From positions 1-64,000 of the forward strand of contig CAIOAO010000103.1 of assembly GCA_903855985.1 (NCBI GenBank): a DNA stretch of 64,000 nucleotides, in the 5' to 3' direction. The position numbers were made by a program, and so were the translations under genes. The stretch comes from an uncultured Opitutia bacterium. Lineage in GTDB: Bacteria > Verrucomicrobiota > Verrucomicrobiia > Opitutales > Opitutaceae. Below the pieces are notes generated by a model that was not told the DNA's origin, made no database searches, and saw only the letters and a program-made list of their open reading frames with translations. This document shows, piece by piece, positions 47,827 through 56,687 of this stretch. Within the stretch, counting starts at the first letter, position 1; every line of letters begins with the position of its first letter.

Positions 47827-50166
47827 ATGCGCCTTACCCCCATCAATAGCGCCGAAGCCGTCTTCGCGCCCTTTTTTGACGAACGCCTTGCCGAACTCCC
47901 GCGCTGGACCGCGGATGCCCCGGGCGCCCTCGGGCTCAAGCTCACCCAAAGCTGGGCCTTCGTGATCATCAATTGGGAGCGGCCGGCCGCCGACGGGCTC
48001 GTGCTCCGGCTCCACCGGCGCTTCGACGCCCTCGATTGCTCCGCCTACGACCGGGTGCTCATCACGATCAACCTGCCGGAGGACAGCGTCATTTCCATCG
48101 CCGCCGAAACCGACGCCGGCCCGCGCACCCGCACCGGCACGCCGTGCGGCGCCACGCGTCACGAGGAATGGCTGGCGCTCGACGGCGCAAAGCGGATCGA
48201 CGCGCTCACCGTGGAGGTGCGCAGTCCGCACCCCACCGCCGGTTCCGGCTGGCTGCTCTGGTTCGGCCTGCAGAGCACGGCGCGGCTCCCCTTCCACCTC
48301 GCCCAGTGGCAGGGCTACGACGAGAAATGGGACCAGTATCTCCAGCCGCCGGAATTCGAGCCCACGTTCGAGCCGACCTACGGGCTGATGATCAACTCGG
48401 AGGAACTCGCCGCGGTACGCCGCGACTTCGCCGGCTCCGCCGTCACGCGCGAGCTGCGCACCGTCGCGGACATGGCCCGGAAGATCCGGCCCGAGGGGCT
48501 CATCCGCGAGAACATCAATTTCTGGAATTTCACCGGCTTCCGCCGCGAGCGCGACATGGACGGCACGCTGACCATGCACCACGGCCCGTTCGCCGCCCAG
48601 GCCGGCGTGCTCTGGAAGGACAAGGCGCTGTGCCGGCTCGCCGCGCGGTTCGCGCTGAGCATCGTGCACTGCGACCACTGGGAGGACGTGTTTTTCGCCT
48701 GGATGCGCGGCGCCAACTGGGACCAGCGCGGCTTCGTGCAGTCCATCGGCGTGATTGACTGCGCCATCATCCTCGACCTGTGCGGCGAATGGTTCACGCC
48801 GCTGGGCCGCAACCTCATTTTGCGCCGGATCGCAACCGAGGGCCATGGCGCGATGTGCCATGCCTCGTGGTGGTGGGAGTACATGTACCACACCAACCAG
48901 ATGGCCTGGATCACGCCGGCCCGCATCTACGGCCTGCTGATCCTCGAGCAGACGATGCCCGCGTTCCACGAGAACTACCCGCTGCCCGCGGCGTCGCGCG
49001 TGGCGCCGCACACGGACATCGCCTGGGCCGACCTGCAGGACAACCTCAGCAAGGCCATGCTGTCCGACGGGGGTTACGTCGAGGGCGCGACCTATTTCAC
49101 CTGGGTCGCCCGGCAAGCCGCCCTGTCCGCCCTGCTTTACGGCCGCGGTCGCAACCGCGATGCGCGCCAGCTCGTCCCGCCCCAGCTGTTCAAAACCGAC
49201 CGGCTGGCCGAGATGCTGTATTCCACGGATGACGGCCAGGACATGCTGCTCACCGGCGACGCCAGCTATTGCACCGGCGAGAGCCTCGCCTTCCTCGCGT
49301 GGCTGATGCCGCAATCGCATTGGGTCACGATTTACCGCAAGTCCCTCCGGCGCGCCGGCGCCGCCGCGATGCTCATGGCGCTGCGCCTCGACCGGGAAAT
49401 CCCCGCCGCCGGTCCCGCGCTCGCGCCCTTCCTCGAGATGCCCGACCTCGGCTACATGGCCTCCGTGCGGAAACTCGGCCCCGAGCTCGTGAAGCTGTTC
49501 ATCCTCGGCAACAAGGCCGGCGGCGACCACCAGCATGAGGACAAGGGCAGCTTCATCCTCGAGTGCGCGGGCGACAGCTTCGCCTTCGACTTTGGCGTCA
49601 TGGACTACGCCAATCCCGTCACCACCCTGATGAAACAGTGCCAGCGCCACAACATGCTCACGCCGTGGTGCGAGACGGAGCGCCCCCGGCCGGACAACCC
49701 CCTCCGCACCGACGTGAAACCCCGCGGTGCCGGCGACGCCCAAAAATTCCACGCGACGATGGACTGCACTCCCGGCTGGGAGGGCTGGTTCACGCAGTGG
49801 CACCGGACCTGGGATTCGCCCGCGCCCGACACGCTCGTCATCACGGACGAGTGGGCGATGGCGCAGGGCGAAGGCGCGCTCTTCCACTGGACCACCCGCC
49901 TGCCGATCCGGCTCGAGGGCCGCAAGGTCATCATCCCGGGCCGCCGCGCCCGCGCTGAGCTGCAGTTGCCGGAAGGAGTCGAGGCCGTGATTGAGCAGCT
50001 CCCGCTGATGGATCCGCGCCGCCGCGCGACCGACGAACAACGGCGCGAAATGATCCAGTTCGGCTGGGCGCAAGCCGAGACGCAGCCCCGGCTCACGCTG
50101 CGGCAGCGCGGCCAGTCCGGCACCTTGCGCGTCGAAGTGAAGCTGTTCCTGAACCCGCCGGCATGA
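47827..50166 (+). CDS. Heparinase II/III-like protein, copy 1
   Basis: A 779-residue predicted polysaccharide lyase-type protein with no signal peptide. An N-terminal beta domain (about 1-180; SAYDRVLITINL) is followed by an alpha/alpha toroid-like middle (about 190-500, with DGGYVEGATYFTW near 413). The heparinase II/III C-terminal beta-sheet domain then shows NKAGGDHQHEDKGSFILE and FDFGVMDYA (about 562-600). The His and Tyr/Glu-rich motifs fit uronic-acid-cleaving lyases, but the substrate is unknown. It starts MRLTPINSAEAVF; the copy at 52721 starts MKLTPINSAEAVF and is similar along its full length. The stop overlaps the TPR gene start as ATGA. Confidence 0.82.
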   Translation: MRLTPINSAEAVFAPFFDERLAELPRWTADAPGALGLKLTQSWAFVIINWERPAADGLVLRLHRRFDALDCSAYDRVLITINLPEDSVISIAAETDAGPRTRTGTPCGATRHEEWLALDGAKRIDALTVEVRSPHPTAGSGWLLWFGLQSTARLPFHLAQWQGYDEKWDQYLQPPEFEPTFEPTYGLMINSEELAAVRRDFAGSAVTRELRTVADMARKIRPEGLIRENINFWNFTGFRRERDMDGTLTMHHGPFAAQAGVLWKDKALCRLAARFALSIVHCDHWEDVFFAWMRGANWDQRGFVQSIGVIDCAIILDLCGEWFTPLGRNLILRRIATEGHGAMCHASWWWEYMYHTNQMAWITPARIYGLLILEQTMPAFHENYPLPAASRVAPHTDIAWADLQDNLSKAMLSDGGYVEGATYFTWVARQAALSALLYGRGRNRDARQLVPPQLFKTDRLAEMLYSTDDGQDMLLTGDASYCTGESLAFLAWLMPQSHWVTIYRKSLRRAGAAAMLMALRLDREIPAAGPALAPFLEMPDLGYMASVRKLGPELVKLFILGNKAGGDHQHEDKGSFILECAGDSFAFDFGVMDYANPVTTLMKQCQRHNMLTPWCETERPRPDNPLRTDVKPRGAGDAQKFHATMDCTPGWEGWFTQWHRTWDSPAPDTLVITDEWAMAQGEGALFHWTTRLPIRLEGRKVIIPGRRARAELQLPEGVEAVIEQLPLMDPRRRATDEQRREMIQFGWAQAETQPRLTLRQRGQSGTLRVEVKLFLNPPA

Positions 50167-50978
50167 GCTTCGCCACCCGCCGCCTGCTGTCCTGGCTCAC
50201 CGCCGGCCTGCTGGCCGCGGGGGCGGCCCGGGCGACGGAAAAGACCCTTCCACCCTCGCTCGCCGAGGCGTGGCAGACGCTCTCCATCGGGTTTTACTCC
50301 GACGCCAGCGACCAATTCACGGCCACGGCCAAATCCCGCGAGGCCTCGCTCGGCCTCGCGCTGACCCAGCTCAACCGCCCGCCGGTCACCCCCTCGTCGC
50401 TGGCGGAGGCAGACCGCCAGCTGGCGGAGCTGGCCGCGGGCAATGACACCACCAGCCACGCCGCGCGCTACTTCCTGGGCCGGTTGCGGCAGATCCACCC
50501 GATGACGCCGGACTCCGCTGCCGCCGCGCAGGAATATGAGCGCCTGGTCGCCACGCGCGCGGATGACACCTGGTGCCGGCTCGCCCTGGTCAAACTCGCA
50601 ATCCTGCGCCTCACCGTCCTGCCCGCGGCGGGCCCCCTCCCCGCGCAACTCGCCGCGGTCGAGCCGCTGCTGGCCCGCACCGCCGATCCCGCCACGCAGC
50701 ACGACCTGCACCTGGTCCTCGCCGAGGCCCGGCTGAATCACGAACTCTACGACGCCACCACCCTCGGCCACCTGCGAGCGGCCCTCGCGACCACACGCGA
50801 GGCGGATACGATGCGGGCCGACCTGCTCATCCAAGTGGCGCGGCTGGCCAGCCTGCTCGGCGATCGCGCCATCGCGAAGGAACACTACGAACGTTTCCTC
50901 CAGGACTACCCCAAGGAGCGCCGCGCCTTCACGGTCAACGCGGCCCTGGTCCAGCTCGACGGTCCGTTCCCGCCATGA
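50163..50978 (+). CDS. Exported TPR-like helical repeat protein
   Basis: A 271-residue protein with a signal peptide (MSFATRRLLSWLTAGLLAAGAARA, cleavage probably after ARA). The rest is helical with TPR-like pairs (TSHAARYFLGRLRQI, AAAAQEYERLVATRADDTWCRLALVK in parts, RLASLLGDRAIAKEHYERFLQDYPKE in parts). It is probably periplasmic and a scaffold. It is translationally coupled at both ends: ATGA overlaps with the heparinase-like gene before it and with the solute-binding protein gene after it, which strongly implies a shared process. Confidence 0.8.
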   Translation: MSFATRRLLSWLTAGLLAAGAARATEKTLPPSLAEAWQTLSIGFYSDASDQFTATAKSREASLGLALTQLNRPPVTPSSLAEADRQLAELAAGNDTTSHAARYFLGRLRQIHPMTPDSAAAAQEYERLVATRADDTWCRLALVKLAILRLTVLPAAGPLPAQLAAVEPLLARTADPATQHDLHLVLAEARLNHELYDATTLGHLRAALATTREADTMRADLLIQVARLASLLGDRAIAKEHYERFLQDYPKERRAFTVNAALVQLDGPFPP

Positions 50979-52582
50979 ACCGCCGCCTGCATCTCCTGGT
51001 CGCCCTCAGCCTGCTCGGCGCCGCCTACCTGGCCTCGGTGATATATATCGTGCACCTGCGGCGGACGGCCACCAACCCCCATGGTCCGCCGCGGCTGGTA
51101 ATCCGCTTCGCCCACTGGCAGCTCGAGTCCGGCATGCGTGAGGCCTTCGACCTTATCGCCAACCGCTACATGGCGCTGCATCCGGATATCCGCGTCGAGC
51201 AGTTCGCCGTGCCGGGCCGCGTCTACCGCCAGTGGCTCAGCACCCAGCTGGCCGCCGGCACCGTCCCGGACCTCGTCTGCTTCAACTCCACCGACCAGTC
51301 CGATGTCGCCCAGCTGCCGCGGAATTTCACCGCCATCACGCGCTGGATGGATGAGCCCAATCCGTACAACGCCGGCACGAAACTCGCCGGCGTGCCGTGG
51401 CGCCTGACGTTCATCGATGGCGGGCGGAACCGCGCCACGTACATCGACCAGTACCGCAACTATTACGCCGTCGGCCTGAGTTCGCACTCCATGCGGATTT
51501 TCTACAACAAGGACCTCCTGCGCGAAATCACCGGGAGCGACGCCCCGCCGGCGGATTTCCGCAGCTGGCTGGAGCTCGGCAAGAAGGTCCGCGCCCATCG
51601 CCCGGGGCTCATCCACGTCGCCGGCGCGCACGACAACACGATCTGGCTGATGCCGACGCTCATCAACCAGGCGATGGCCAAGTGGATCCTCACGGGCGAC
51701 CACGAGCTGCGGTTTGCCGCCACGGGCTTCGATGTGTTCGGCGACATGGTGGCGGGCCGCTGGGATCTCCGCAGCCCGCCGCTGCAAACGTCGCTGCGCA
51801 TCATGCAGGCGTTTGGCGGCGAGATGACTCCCGGATTCCTCCAGCTCGACCGCGACAGCGCGATGCGGGCGTTCATGCGCGGCGAGGCGCTGTCCCTGCC
51901 CGATGGCACCTGGGATTACCCCACGATGCGGGAAACGGCCAAGTTCCAGATCGGCGCATTCCGCCTGCCGCTGCCGGGACCGGATGACCGCGAGTACGGC
52001 GGCTACGCGCTGCTGCCGGTTTCCGACGGCGGCGCCGGGACCGCCCTGCCGTTTTACCTCGCCCGCCAAAGCCGGCATCCGGAGGCCGCCATCGATTTCC
52101 TGCGCTACGTGACGAGCTTGGAAGGCAACCGGCTCTTTTCTCAGGCCAGCCATTGCATGCCTTCCGTCGAGGGCGTGGAGATCGCGCCGGAGCTGCAGCC
52201 CTTCCAGCAGAACAACAACGGCTACATCATCACGGACGTGCAAAACGGCCCCCAGCTGGTCAACGGGGCGGGCGCGGCCTACACGCAACTGTTCGAGACC
52301 AACCTCCACGTGCTCTACGCCCCCGATGGCGGCGTGGAGGCCTACACCCGCGTGCTCGAGCGCCAGGTCCGGGAAATCGTGTTGTCGGACCTGCGCAAGC
52401 AGATCCACATCCAGCGCGAGAACCTGCGCCGCCGCGACACCGCCCTCGCCGCCCTCTCGTTCCTCGGACCCGCCGAGCAGGCCGAAAACATCCACCAGCA
52501 AGCCAGCCAGCACCTCAACGAGCTCCACCTGTACCTGATGGAAACCAAGCTCGCGGCCGCGGGGCGAAGGGACGGAAATTAG
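50975..52582 (+). CDS. Membrane-anchored extracellular solute-binding protein with helical tail
   Basis: A 535-residue protein. Residues about 7-28 (LLVALSLLGAAYLASVIYIVHL) form an N-terminal membrane anchor without a lipobox or clear cleavage site. The body is like a sugar-type family 1 solute-binding protein (LVIRFAHWQLESGMREAFD, AAGTVPDLVCF, RIFYNKDLLREI, FMRGEALSLPDGTWD, AIDFLRYVTSLEGNRLF). An extra C-terminal helical tail of about 80 residues (VLERQVREIVLSDLRKQ onward) is not part of ordinary binding proteins and may form a coiled coil. No ABC permease or ATPase gene lies in the window. It is coupled by ATGA to the TPR gene. It may feed a transporter encoded elsewhere or act as a sensor. 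Confidence 0.85.
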   Translation: MNRRLHLLVALSLLGAAYLASVIYIVHLRRTATNPHGPPRLVIRFAHWQLESGMREAFDLIANRYMALHPDIRVEQFAVPGRVYRQWLSTQLAAGTVPDLVCFNSTDQSDVAQLPRNFTAITRWMDEPNPYNAGTKLAGVPWRLTFIDGGRNRATYIDQYRNYYAVGLSSHSMRIFYNKDLLREITGSDAPPADFRSWLELGKKVRAHRPGLIHVAGAHDNTIWLMPTLINQAMAKWILTGDHELRFAATGFDVFGDMVAGRWDLRSPPLQTSLRIMQAFGGEMTPGFLQLDRDSAMRAFMRGEALSLPDGTWDYPTMRETAKFQIGAFRLPLPGPDDREYGGYALLPVSDGGAGTALPFYLARQSRHPEAAIDFLRYVTSLEGNRLFSQASHCMPSVEGVEIAPELQPFQQNNNGYIITDVQNGPQLVNGAGAAYTQLFETNLHVLYAPDGGVEAYTRVLERQVREIVLSDLRKQIHIQRENLRRRDTALAALSFLGPAEQAENIHQQASQHLNELHLYLMETKLAAAGRRDGN

Positions 52583-52592
52583 GACTTATGAC

Positions 52593-52672
52593 TTATGATT
52601 TAGGAAGTTCGGAGCACCCAAATCACAGAACCCACGACTCATAATTCCCTACTCCTAACTCCTAAATCATAA
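52593..52672. repeat. Dispersed AT-rich palindromic element between solute-binding protein and second heparinase-like gene
   Basis: TTATGATTTAGGA (52593-52605) is the exact complement of TCCTAAATCATAA (52660-52672), a 13-bp terminal inverted repeat in a stretch much richer in A+T than the genes. A CTTCC-rich half element follows at about 52684-52718, similar to one arm of the element at 42431-42527. Together they fill the 138-nt gap and probably separate two transcription units. Confidence 0.8.
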
Positions 52673-52720
52673 TTCCGAATTGTCGGATTCTTCCTTCTTC
52701 CTTCTTACCTCTAACTTCCC

Positions 52721-55054
52721 ATGAAACTCACTCCCATCAACAGCGCCGAGGCCGTCTTCGAGGCGTTCCACGACCCCCAGCTCAGCGAACTCAGCCAGTG
52801 GTCCGTCACCGGCGACGGCGTCCCCGGCTTCAAGTTCTGGCAGAACTGGATCTGGGTCCAGTGGGCATGGGAAAAGCCCGCGCCCGACGGCCGCCTTGTG
52901 CGTTTCCACCGGACCCTCGACCTCGACTGCTCCGCCTACGACCGCCTTATCTTTTGCGCCGCCACGCCCGAGGGCGGCTATTTCACCGTCCGCGCCGAGA
53001 CCGACGCCGGTCCGCGCACCCGCCGCGGTGAGCCGCTGGGCGCGACCAAACGCGAGGAATGGCTGCCCCTCGAGGGCGCCCAACGCATCACCGCGCTCAC
53101 GATTGAAGCCTTCTTTCCGCCCGGCGGCTCCGGCAACGGGTGGATCTACTGGTTCGCCCTGCAGAGCACGGCCCGCCTGCCCGCCCATCTCGCGCAGTGG
53201 GCCGGCTATGACGAGCGCTGGGAGAAATATTTGCAGCCCGAAAGCTTCGAGCCCGCGTTCAAACCCACCCACGGCCTCCTGCTCACGGCCGAGGAACTCG
53301 ATACCGTCCGCGCGAAGTTCGCCGCATCGCCCACCGCCGACGCCATGCGCGAGGCCGCAGCCGACGCCCGGGCCATCCGGCCCGAAAGCCTCATCGGACA
53401 GTATGTGAACATGTGGAATTCCAACTCGCTCCGCCGCGAGCGGGACCATGGCAAGGTCATCATGATCCACGGCGCCAACGCCGCCCAGGCCGGCCTGTTG
53501 CTCAAGGACAAGGCCCTGTGCCGGCTCGCCGCGCGCTACGCCCTCAGCATCGCGCACTGCGAGCGCTGGGACGACAACTTCGTGTGCTTCATGCCCGGCA
53601 GCACGTGGGAGCAGCGCCCGTTTGTGCAGTGCGTCTGCGTGTTCGAGTGCGCCCTCATCCTCGACCTCTGCGGGGAATGGTTCACCGAACTCGGCCGCCA
53701 GCTCATCCTCCGGCGCATCGCCGAGGACGGCATCGGCAACATGAACTTCGGCACGTGGTGGTGGGAATACATCTTCCACTGCAACCAGCTCGCGTGGTTC
53801 GCCCCCGGCCGGATCCTCGGCTACCTCCTGCTCGAGCGCACCATGCCGGCGCGCTTTGAAAACTACCCCAAGCCCGAGTCGTCGCGCGTCGCCCCCTACA
53901 CGGAACTCGCCCTCAACGACCTCCTCGAAAACCTCAACCGCTGCCTCCAGCCCGACGGCGGCTACGTCGAGGGCCCGACCTATTTCACCTGGGTCGCCCG
54001 GCAGGCGTTCGTCGCCCTCCACCTCTACGCCCGCGCCCGGGGCAAGTCGCTCCAGGACCTCATGCCCGCGCAGATGAAGAAAACCGCGCTGCTGGCCGAG
54101 ATGCTCTACTCGACCAACGACGGGCAGGACGCGATTTTGATCTGCGACGCGATGTACATCTTCCCGGAGGCGCTCGCCTACCTCGCGGCATTCATGCCCG
54201 AGAGCCATTGGGTGACGATGTACCACAAGCAGCTCAACCGCCCCGGCGCCGGCGCCGCGCCCTCCCTGCTCGCGATGAGCCTCGCCGCCACCATCCCCGC
54301 CAAGGGCCCGCCGCTGCGCGCGTTCGTGGACATGCCCGACACCGGCATGATGTGCTCCGTCCGCCAGCTCCACGGCGAGACCGTGAAACTCTTCCTCATG
54401 GGCAACAAGGCCGGCGCCGGCCACACCCATGAGGACAAGGGCAACTTCGTCCTCGAGTTCGCGGGCGACAGCTTCGCCCTCGATTTCGGCGTGGTGGATT
54501 ACAGCAACCCCCTCGTCGAGGAGCTCAAAACCGCCCAGCGCCACAACATGCTCACGCCGCTGTCGGCCGGACTGCGCCCGAAACCATCCAATCCCATCAA
54601 CGCCGACATCCGGCCCACCGGTCGCGGCGACGCCACGCACTTTCACGCGACGATGGACGCCACCGCCGGCTGGGAAGGCTGGTACAAGCAATGGGTGCGC
54701 ACCTGGGATTCGCCGACCCCCGACACGCTCGTCATCACCGACGAGTGGGCCGTGGAAAAAGGCGAGGGCGTGATCTTCCACTGGACGACCCCTCTCCCCA
54801 TGCGCCGCGAAGGCGACAAGGTCATCATCGAGGGCCGCCGCGGCACCGTCGAGATCACCATCCCCGCCGGCACCGAGGCCGACATCGAACAGCTCCCCCT
54901 GATCAACGCCGGTCGCCGCGCGATTGACGAGCTCCGCCGCGAGATCGTCCGCTTCGGCCTCCGCCACGCCGACACCCAGCCCCGCCTCACGATCCGCCAG
55001 CGCGGCCGGAGCGGGACACTGCGCGTCGCCGTGAAACTTAGCCTGAAGGCGTAG
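52721..55054 (+). CDS. Heparinase II/III-like protein, copy 2
   Basis: A 777-residue paralogue of the protein encoded at 47827, colinear from the first residues (MKLTPINSAEAVFEAF) to the end (RQRGRSGTLRVAVKL). It has the same N-terminal beta domain, DGGYVEGPTYFTWVAR near 411, and NKAGAGHTHEDKGNFVLEF near 563 in the heparinase II/III domain. No signal peptide is visible, so cytoplasmic action on imported oligosaccharides is likely. The two copies enclose the TPR and solute-binding genes, which suggests a tandem duplication followed by divergence in specificity. Its last 17 nt overlap the end of the convergent thymidine phosphorylase frame. Confidence 0.82.
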   Translation: MKLTPINSAEAVFEAFHDPQLSELSQWSVTGDGVPGFKFWQNWIWVQWAWEKPAPDGRLVRFHRTLDLDCSAYDRLIFCAATPEGGYFTVRAETDAGPRTRRGEPLGATKREEWLPLEGAQRITALTIEAFFPPGGSGNGWIYWFALQSTARLPAHLAQWAGYDERWEKYLQPESFEPAFKPTHGLLLTAEELDTVRAKFAASPTADAMREAAADARAIRPESLIGQYVNMWNSNSLRRERDHGKVIMIHGANAAQAGLLLKDKALCRLAARYALSIAHCERWDDNFVCFMPGSTWEQRPFVQCVCVFECALILDLCGEWFTELGRQLILRRIAEDGIGNMNFGTWWWEYIFHCNQLAWFAPGRILGYLLLERTMPARFENYPKPESSRVAPYTELALNDLLENLNRCLQPDGGYVEGPTYFTWVARQAFVALHLYARARGKSLQDLMPAQMKKTALLAEMLYSTNDGQDAILICDAMYIFPEALAYLAAFMPESHWVTMYHKQLNRPGAGAAPSLLAMSLAATIPAKGPPLRAFVDMPDTGMMCSVRQLHGETVKLFLMGNKAGAGHTHEDKGNFVLEFAGDSFALDFGVVDYSNPLVEELKTAQRHNMLTPLSAGLRPKPSNPINADIRPTGRGDATHFHATMDATAGWEGWYKQWVRTWDSPTPDTLVITDEWAVEKGEGVIFHWTTPLPMRREGDKVIIEGRRGTVEITIPAGTEADIEQLPLINAGRRAIDELRREIVRFGLRHADTQPRLTIRQRGRSGTLRVAVKLSLKA

Positions 55055-56468
55055 CACGCTTGATCCGGACCCAAAAAAGCCCCGGCCATTCGGCCGGGGC
55101 TGAGATTGAACGGCGACGCGAGCCTTCGGCCACGCGCTCGACGATGAGCGGCGGGGGCGTCGGGCGCTTCGGCGCGAGGCGGTAGGCGTTCTTGAAGTGG
55201 TCGAGCGCCTGCTCGAGCTTCGCCTCGTCGTTGTAATGGATCATCATCAGCGGCTCGCCCTGCTTCACCTGCGTGCCGACCTTCTTGATCTCGGAAACGC
55301 CGACGGAGTAGTCGAGCTTGTCATGCGGGTTCTCCCGGCCGGCGCCGAGCAGGTGCACGCCGCGCGCGATCATCGCCGCGTTGATGGTGTGCACGTAGCC
55401 GCGCTTCGGGGCGGGGAGCTTGCGGATGTGTTTCGCCGCCGGGAACTTGTCCGGGTGGTCGATGAAGGTCGTGTCGCCGCCCTGCGCCTTCACGAGGTCC
55501 TTGAACTTCGCGAGGGCCGAGCCGTCGGTCAGGTGACGCTGCACGGTCTGTTTGGCCGAGAGGGTCGAACCCGCCACGCCGGCGAGACGGACAATCTCCA
55601 TGCCGAGCTTCAGGACGAGTTCCTTCATGTCCTCGGGGCCTTCACCCTTGAGGAGTGCGATGGCTTCCTTGACCTCAAGCGAGGTGCCGACGGTGTCACC
55701 GAGCGGCTGGTTCATGTCCGTCACGAGCGCGACGCAGCGGCGCTTCATGGAGCGGCCGACGCGGGTCATGGAGCGGGCGAGCTGCTTGGCCTGCTCGAGA
55801 TCCTTGATGAAGGAGCCGTTGCCCCACTTCACGTCGATCACGAGGCCCTCGGAGCCCTCGGCGAGCTTCTTGGAAAGCACGGAGCCGGTGATGAGCGGGA
55901 GGCTCGGGATGGTGCCGGTCTCCTTGCGGAGGGCGTAGAACTTGGCGTCCGCCGGGGCGAGGGCTTCGCTCTGGGCGACGATCGCACCGCCGATGCGGGC
56001 GAGCTGGGACGTGAACTGCTCGATGGTCTGGTGGCTCTTGAAGCCGTGGAAACAGCCGAGCTTGTCGAGGGTGTTGATGACGTAGTCGTGCTCGACGCCG
56101 CACATCATCGGGACCACGACACCGCTGGCCATGGCCAAGGGCACGAGGACGAGGGACGTTTTGTCGCCAACGCCGCCGGTGGAATACTTGTCGATCTTCG
56201 GCTTCGCGATGTGGGAAAGGTCAATCACCTCGCCGGAAAGCATCATTTCCTCGGTCAGGTCAGCCGTTTCCTGGGCCGACATGTTGGAAAAGTAGATGGC
56301 CATCATCAGGGCCGACAGCTGGTGCTGGGGCATTTCGCCATCCAGCGTGCTATCAATGATATAGCGAATTTCCTCCTGGGTAAACTCACCGCCGTCGCGC
56401 TTCTTTTCGATCAGAAACTCGAAGGTAGGTTTAATGAACCGGCGGGTGGGAATATTGCGTTTGCTCAT
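55038..56468 (-). CDS. deoA: Thymidine/pyrimidine-nucleoside phosphorylase with read-through tail
   Basis: A 476-residue nucleoside phosphorylase that splits thymidine (or uridine) with phosphate to the base and a pentose 1-phosphate. The family pattern DKYSTGGVGDKTSLVLVPLAMA, LITGSVLSKKLAEG, DVKWGNGSFI and the C-terminal domain ending PPLIVERV are clear. The ATG at 56468 (MSKRNIPTRR) is chosen as the family-like start. The last 30 residues (AEGSRRRSISAPAEW onward) look foreign, because the frame runs through a strong terminator hairpin at 55073-55101 before reaching TAA at 55038. No stop exists in any frame on this strand between the core and the hairpin. Pyrimidine specificity (deoA versus pdp) is undecided. 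Confidence 0.93.
   Translation of the reverse strand: MSKRNIPTRRFIKPTFEFLIEKKRDGGEFTQEEIRYIIDSTLDGEMPQHQLSALMMAIYFSNMSAQETADLTEEMMLSGEVIDLSHIAKPKIDKYSTGGVGDKTSLVLVPLAMASGVVVPMMCGVEHDYVINTLDKLGCFHGFKSHQTIEQFTSQLARIGGAIVAQSEALAPADAKFYALRKETGTIPSLPLITGSVLSKKLAEGSEGLVIDVKWGNGSFIKDLEQAKQLARSMTRVGRSMKRRCVALVTDMNQPLGDTVGTSLEVKEAIALLKGEGPEDMKELVLKLGMEIVRLAGVAGSTLSAKQTVQRHLTDGSALAKFKDLVKAQGGDTTFIDHPDKFPAAKHIRKLPAPKRGYVHTINAAMIARGVHLLGAGRENPHDKLDYSVGVSEIKKVGTQVKQGEPLMMIHYNDEAKLEQALDHFKNAYRLAPKRPTPPPLIVERVAEGSRRRSISAPAEWPGLFWVRIKRATPSG
55073..55101 (-). terminator. Intrinsic terminator inside the thymidine phosphorylase reading frame
   Basis: On the minus strand AGCCCCGGCC, a 4-nt loop and GGCCGGGGCT are followed by TTTTTT: a 10-bp GC-rich stem directly followed by a six-base T-run, the textbook intrinsic terminator. 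It lies upstream of the stop codon of the frame, so most transcripts should end before a stop is reached. On the plus strand it gives a hairpin about 24 nt after the heparinase-like gene, but without a T-run. Confidence 0.85.
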
Positions 56469-56687
56469 GAGGGTAAGGAGTTTGCCACGGGTGGGTGCCG
56501 CGGCGCGGAAAAGTTTGCCATCACACCTGCCCCCGGGAATTTGTCGAGCCAAAACTGCCCCGGTCGGCCGGGGTCCCGGCCCGTGAAATCCGGTGTGGCC
56601 CGGGTCCGCGACCCGTGATTCCGGTCATCATTCCGATTCCCAACTCCGCGCTTGCGCGCTCCCCGCCCCCGCCCGGAATGTGTGCCG

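Noticed and set aside
47362-50073. A 903-codon minus-strand frame over the first heparinase-like gene
   Set aside because: Antisense shadow of a gene supported by a full-length paralogue and a heparinase motif; the translation has no recognisable domain.
52667-55057. A 796-codon minus-strand frame over the second heparinase-like gene
   Set aside because: Same reason as for the first copy; the two antisense frames resemble each other only because the sense genes are paralogous.
55038-55200. A frameshift explaining the missing stop of thymidine phosphorylase
   Set aside because: No stop was found before the terminator in either alternative frame, so a single-base shift alone would not restore one. 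Substitution, deletion or true read-through remain.
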